Source: Sphingomonas sp. (GTDB taxonomy: Bacteria; Pseudomonadota; Alphaproteobacteria; Sphingomonadales; Sphingomonadaceae). Taken from it: DNA of 7,395 bases. Positions 4,980 through 7,395 of the stretch are shown here, piece after piece. A program made the position numbers and the translations under genes. The stretch covers positions 1 through 7,395 of the forward strand of contig JASLBO010000485.1 of assembly GCA_030146605.1 (NCBI GenBank), read 5' to 3'. Below the pieces are notes generated by a model that saw only the letters and a list, made by a program, of their open reading frames with translations, was not told where the DNA came from and searched no databases. Within the stretch, counting starts at the first letter, position 1. Every line of letters begins with the position of its first letter.

Positions 4980-7395
4980 GTGTCGCGATTCAATGCGCTG
5001 AAGTCCGATTCGCACTGGCAGAAGGTCTGGGACGAGCGCCGCACCTTCGCCGCGCACGACGACAGCCCGAAGCCCAAGAGCTTCGTCCTCGAGATGTTCC
5101 CCTATCCTTCGGGGCGCATCCATATGGGGCATGTCCGCAATTACACGATGGGCGACGTGCTGGCGCGGTTCCGCCGGATGAAGGGCATGGAAGTGCTCCA
5201 TCCGATGGGCTGGGACGCCTTCGGCATGCCCGCCGAGAATGCCGCGATGGAGAAGAAGGTCCATCCGGGCAACTGGACCCGCCAGAACATCGCGACGATG
5301 AAAGCGCAATTGAAGCGCCTCGGCTTCGCACTCGACTGGACGCGCGAGCTGGCGACGTGCGAGCCAGATTATTACGGGCACGAGCAGGCGATCTTCCTCG
5401 ATTTCTTCGAGAGCGGACTGGTCTATCGCAAGGAATCGGCGGTCAATTGGGATCCGGTCGACATGACCGTCCTGGCCAACGAGCAAGTGATCGATGGCCG
5501 TGGCTGGCGCTCGGGAGCGATGGTCGAGCGCAAGAAGCTCAGCCAGTGGTTCCTCAAGATCACCCAGTTCGCCGACGATCTGCTCGAGGGCGTGCGCGGG
5601 CTCGAGCATTGGCCCGACAAGGTCAAGCTGATGCAGGAGAACTGGATCGGCAAGAGCGAGGGGCTCCGGTTTAGGTTCGAATTAACTGCTCCCCTCCCGC
5701 TTGCGGGAGGGGTCGGGGGAGGGCCGGATGGACTTCGTGACACTGCGAATGACACAGCCCCTCCCCTAACCCCTCCCGCAAGCGGAAGGGGGATAGAAGA
5801 CGTCGAAGTCTTCACCACGCGGCCGGACACGATCTTCGGGTCGAGCTTCGTCGCGATCGCGGCGGACCATCCGATCGCGCAGACGCTGGCCGACGGCAAT
5901 CTCGATGTCCAGGCGTTCATTGAGCGCTGCAAGCAGGGCGGCACCACCGCGGCCGAACTCGAGACGCAGGAGAAGCTCGGCTTCGACACCGGGCTGCGCG
6001 CGGCGCATCCCTTCGATCCGGCTTGGCAATTGCCGGTCTATATCGCCAATTTCGTGCTGATGGACTATGGCACCGGTGCGGTATTCGGCGTTCCCGCGCA
6101 CGACCAGCGCGATTTCGAATTCGCGGCCAAATATGCGCTGCCGATCCGCCGCGTCGTCTCCGAAGGCGACAAGACCGCGCCCGAATTCCACGATGTCGAA
6201 GCGTATAGCGGCCCCGGCACGCTGGTAAATTCGCATTTCCTCGACGGCATGGATGTGACCGACGCCAAGCGCGCCGTGATCCAGCGCGCCGAAGCGGGCG
6301 GCTGGGGCACCGGGACCACCGTGTGGCGCCTTCGCGACTGGGGCGTCAGCCGCCAACGTTACTGGGGCACGCCGATCCCCATCATCCATTGTGACGGTTG
6401 CGGCCCGGTGGGCGTGCCGCGCGAGCAGCTGCCGGTGGTGCTGCCCGAGGATGTCAGCTTCGACATCCCTGGCAATCCGCTCGACCGGCATCCGACGTGG
6501 AAGCATGTCGACTGCCCCAAATGCGGCAGCCCGGCGCGGCGCGAGACCGACACGCTCGACACTTTCTTCGATTCCTCGTGGTATTTCATACGCTTCGCCA
6601 GCCAGCCGGCCGACAAGCCGTTCGACAAGGCGATCGCCGAGCAATGGCTGCCGGTCGGGCAATATATCGGCGGAGTCGAACACGCGATCCTGCATCTGCT
6701 CTATGCGCGCTTCTTCACCCGCGCGCTCCAGCATATCGGCAAGCTCGATGTTGCCGAGCCGTTTGCCGGGCTGTTCACCCAGGGGATGGTGACGCACGAA
6801 ACCTACAAGGCGCAGGACGGGCGCTGGCTCTCTCCCGAAGAGATTCGGCAGGACGGCGCCGGGGTGATCGAGATCGCATCGGGCGATGTCGCCGAGGTCG
6901 GCCGCATCGAGAAGATGTCCAAATCGAAGAAGAACACCGTCGATCCCGAACCGATCGTCGATCAGTACGGCGCCGACGCGGTGCGCTGGTTCATGCTCTC
7001 GGACTCGCCGCCCGAGCGTGACCTCGAATGGAGCGAGAACGGCATCGAGGGCGCGTGGCGCTTCGTCCAGCGGCTGTGGCGACTGTTCGACGGACTGGAG
7101 GACGCCCAGGGCGACGACAAGGAGCTCAACCGCAAGCTGCATCGTACCATCGCCGGCGTCGCGAGCGATATCGAGGCACTGACCTTCAACAAATCGGTCG
7201 CGCGGCTCTACGAGCTGGTCAACGCCGTCGAGAAAGCCGGGCCTTCCGCGGCGCGCAACAACGCGATTCGCACGATCGTCCGGGTCGTGGCCCCGATGGT
7301 CCCGCATATCGCCGAGGAAGCATGGGCTGCGATGGGCGAGGACGGGCTCGTCGCCGACGCGGCATGGCCCGAAGTGGATCCTGCATTGCTCGTCG
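4980..7395 (+). CDS. leuS: Leucyl-tRNA synthetase, 3' end outside window, with in-frame repeat insertion
   Basis: Class I synthetase that charges tRNA-Leu with leucine and edits mischarged norvaline/isoleucine. GTG 4980 has GAAGGA (4965-4970) 9 nt upstream. 805 codons are present without a stop; about 60-70 more are expected. HIGH box is HMGH (48-51); WIGKS (222-226) marks entry to the CP1 editing domain; the editing signature TTRPDT is at 279-284 and the editing aspartates lie in HDQRD (D375, D378); zinc-knuckle cysteines are C471/C474 and C512/C515; KMSKS is at 645-649; the anticodon-binding domain follows. Relative to remembered E. coli numbering HIGH is shifted by -1 but TTRPDT by +32, matching about 33 extra residues at 236-271 encoded by a palindromic repeat. 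AGG, TTA and ATA codons flank this insert, unlike the GC-rich neighbourhood. All catalytic motifs remain, so the enzyme should be active. Confidence 0.97.
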   Translation, partial: MSRFNALKSDSHWQKVWDERRTFAAHDDSPKPKSFVLEMFPYPSGRIHMGHVRNYTMGDVLARFRRMKGMEVLHPMGWDAFGMPAENAAMEKKVHPGNWTRQNIATMKAQLKRLGFALDWTRELATCEPDYYGHEQAIFLDFFESGLVYRKESAVNWDPVDMTVLANEQVIDGRGWRSGAMVERKKLSQWFLKITQFADDLLEGVRGLEHWPDKVKLMQENWIGKSEGLRFRFELTAPLPLAGGVGGGPDGLRDTANDTAPPLTPPASGRGIEDVEVFTTRPDTIFGSSFVAIAADHPIAQTLADGNLDVQAFIERCKQGGTTAAELETQEKLGFDTGLRAAHPFDPAWQLPVYIANFVLMDYGTGAVFGVPAHDQRDFEFAAKYALPIRRVVSEGDKTAPEFHDVEAYSGPGTLVNSHFLDGMDVTDAKRAVIQRAEAGGWGTGTTVWRLRDWGVSRQRYWGTPIPIIHCDGCGPVGVPREQLPVVLPEDVSFDIPGNPLDRHPTWKHVDCPKCGSPARRETDTLDTFFDSSWYFIRFASQPADKPFDKAIAEQWLPVGQYIGGVEHAILHLLYARFFTRALQHIGKLDVAEPFAGLFTQGMVTHETYKAQDGRWLSPEEIRQDGAGVIEIASGDVAEVGRIEKMSKSKKNTVDPEPIVDQYGADAVRWFMLSDSPPERDLEWSENGIEGAWRFVQRLWRLFDGLEDAQGDDKELNRKLHRTIAGVASDIEALTFNKSVARLYELVNAVEKAGPSAARNNAIRTIVRVVAPMVPHIAEEAWAAMGEDGLVADAAWPEVDPALLV
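5691..5791. repeat. Palindromic GC-rich repeat element inserted in frame within leuS
   Basis: Two inverted arms enclose a spacer of about 32 bp. The left arm (5691-5724) holds a perfect hairpin, CCCCTCCCGC (5691-5700), TT, GCGGGAGGGG (5703-5712), and then TCGGGGGAGGGC. The right arm (5757-5791) is its near reverse complement: GCCCCTCCCCTAA, then CCCCTCCCGC (5770-5779), AA, GCGGAAGGGG (5782-5791) with one mismatch. The spacer has a direct TGACAC repeat (5738-5743, 5750-5755). It resembles non-coding palindromic repeats of sphingomonad genomes (recalled, not searched). No target duplication is evident. Here it is translated as residues of about 238-271 of LeuRS. Confidence 0.9.

Noticed and set aside
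5691..5791. leuS as a pseudogene disrupted by the repeat
   Set aside because: The frame continues without stop or shift through 5691-5791, and the editing and KMSKS motifs follow intact.
5691..5791. The two GC-rich hairpins as an intrinsic terminator
   Set aside because: They are inside a coding frame, no T-tract follows, and the arms form an inverted repeat unit typical of a repeat element.
5766..7307. A 513-codon open frame antisense to leuS
   Set aside because: Lies wholly within leuS, whose motifs are unambiguous; codon-complement effect of GC-rich third positions.
1..7395. CRISPR array, tRNA, rRNA, integrase or transposase genes, defence system
   Set aside because: No spaced direct repeats, tRNA cloverleaf or mobile-element proteins were seen on either strand; the gene content is housekeeping.

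Overview
The window is high-GC DNA from an alphaproteobacterium, most likely a sphingomonad (Sphingomonadaceae). This is inferred from the protein sequences, the gene order (a DUF3576 lipoprotein gene directly before leuS) and the GC-rich palindromic repeats; no search was run. It is mostly conserved chromosomal housekeeping sequence. There is no phage, plasmid, IS, CRISPR, tRNA or rRNA signature. No gap between genes exceeds 300 bases; the longest, at 4213-4426, is 214 bases.

Layout, left to right. At 1-1526 (+) lie the 3' part of an exonuclease III gene (xth) and ribA (GTP cyclohydrolase II), joined by a TTGA stop/start overlap. ribA runs into a convergent pair on the minus strand, a HAD-family phosphatase (1523-2185) and a YggS-type PLP-homeostasis protein (2182-2850); the phosphatase is downstream and overlaps yggS by GTGA. 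A 22-bp divergent gap centred on a palindromic CTATAG separates yggS from a short, degenerate ThiE/TenI-like gene (2873-3400, +). A block of three hairpins (3401-3476) follows. Next come a minus-strand gene for a predicted outer-membrane barrel protein (3487-4212), a 214-bp divergent region with a good promoter candidate, a DUF3576 lipoprotein gene (4427-4864, +), a hairpin-rich gap, and leuS (4980-7395, +, running off the window).

The most notable signal is inside leuS. A GC-rich palindromic element of about 100 bp (5691-5791), made of two inverted arms that each form a hairpin, is inserted in frame. It adds about 33 residues at the start of the CP1 editing domain without breaking the frame or removing catalytic motifs. 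Its central spacer shares an 11-base core with the intergenic hairpin block at 3401-3476, in opposite orientation, which suggests a modular repeat family in this genome.

Secondary points: RibA appears to carry a decayed RibB half, the ThiE-like protein lacks the usual catalytic residues, and yggS and the thiE-like gene may share one symmetrical -10 and give leaderless mRNAs. The genes do not form one pathway. Riboflavin (ribA), PLP handling (yggS, possibly with the HAD phosphatase), a thiamine-type fold and leucyl-tRNA synthesis simply lie side by side.
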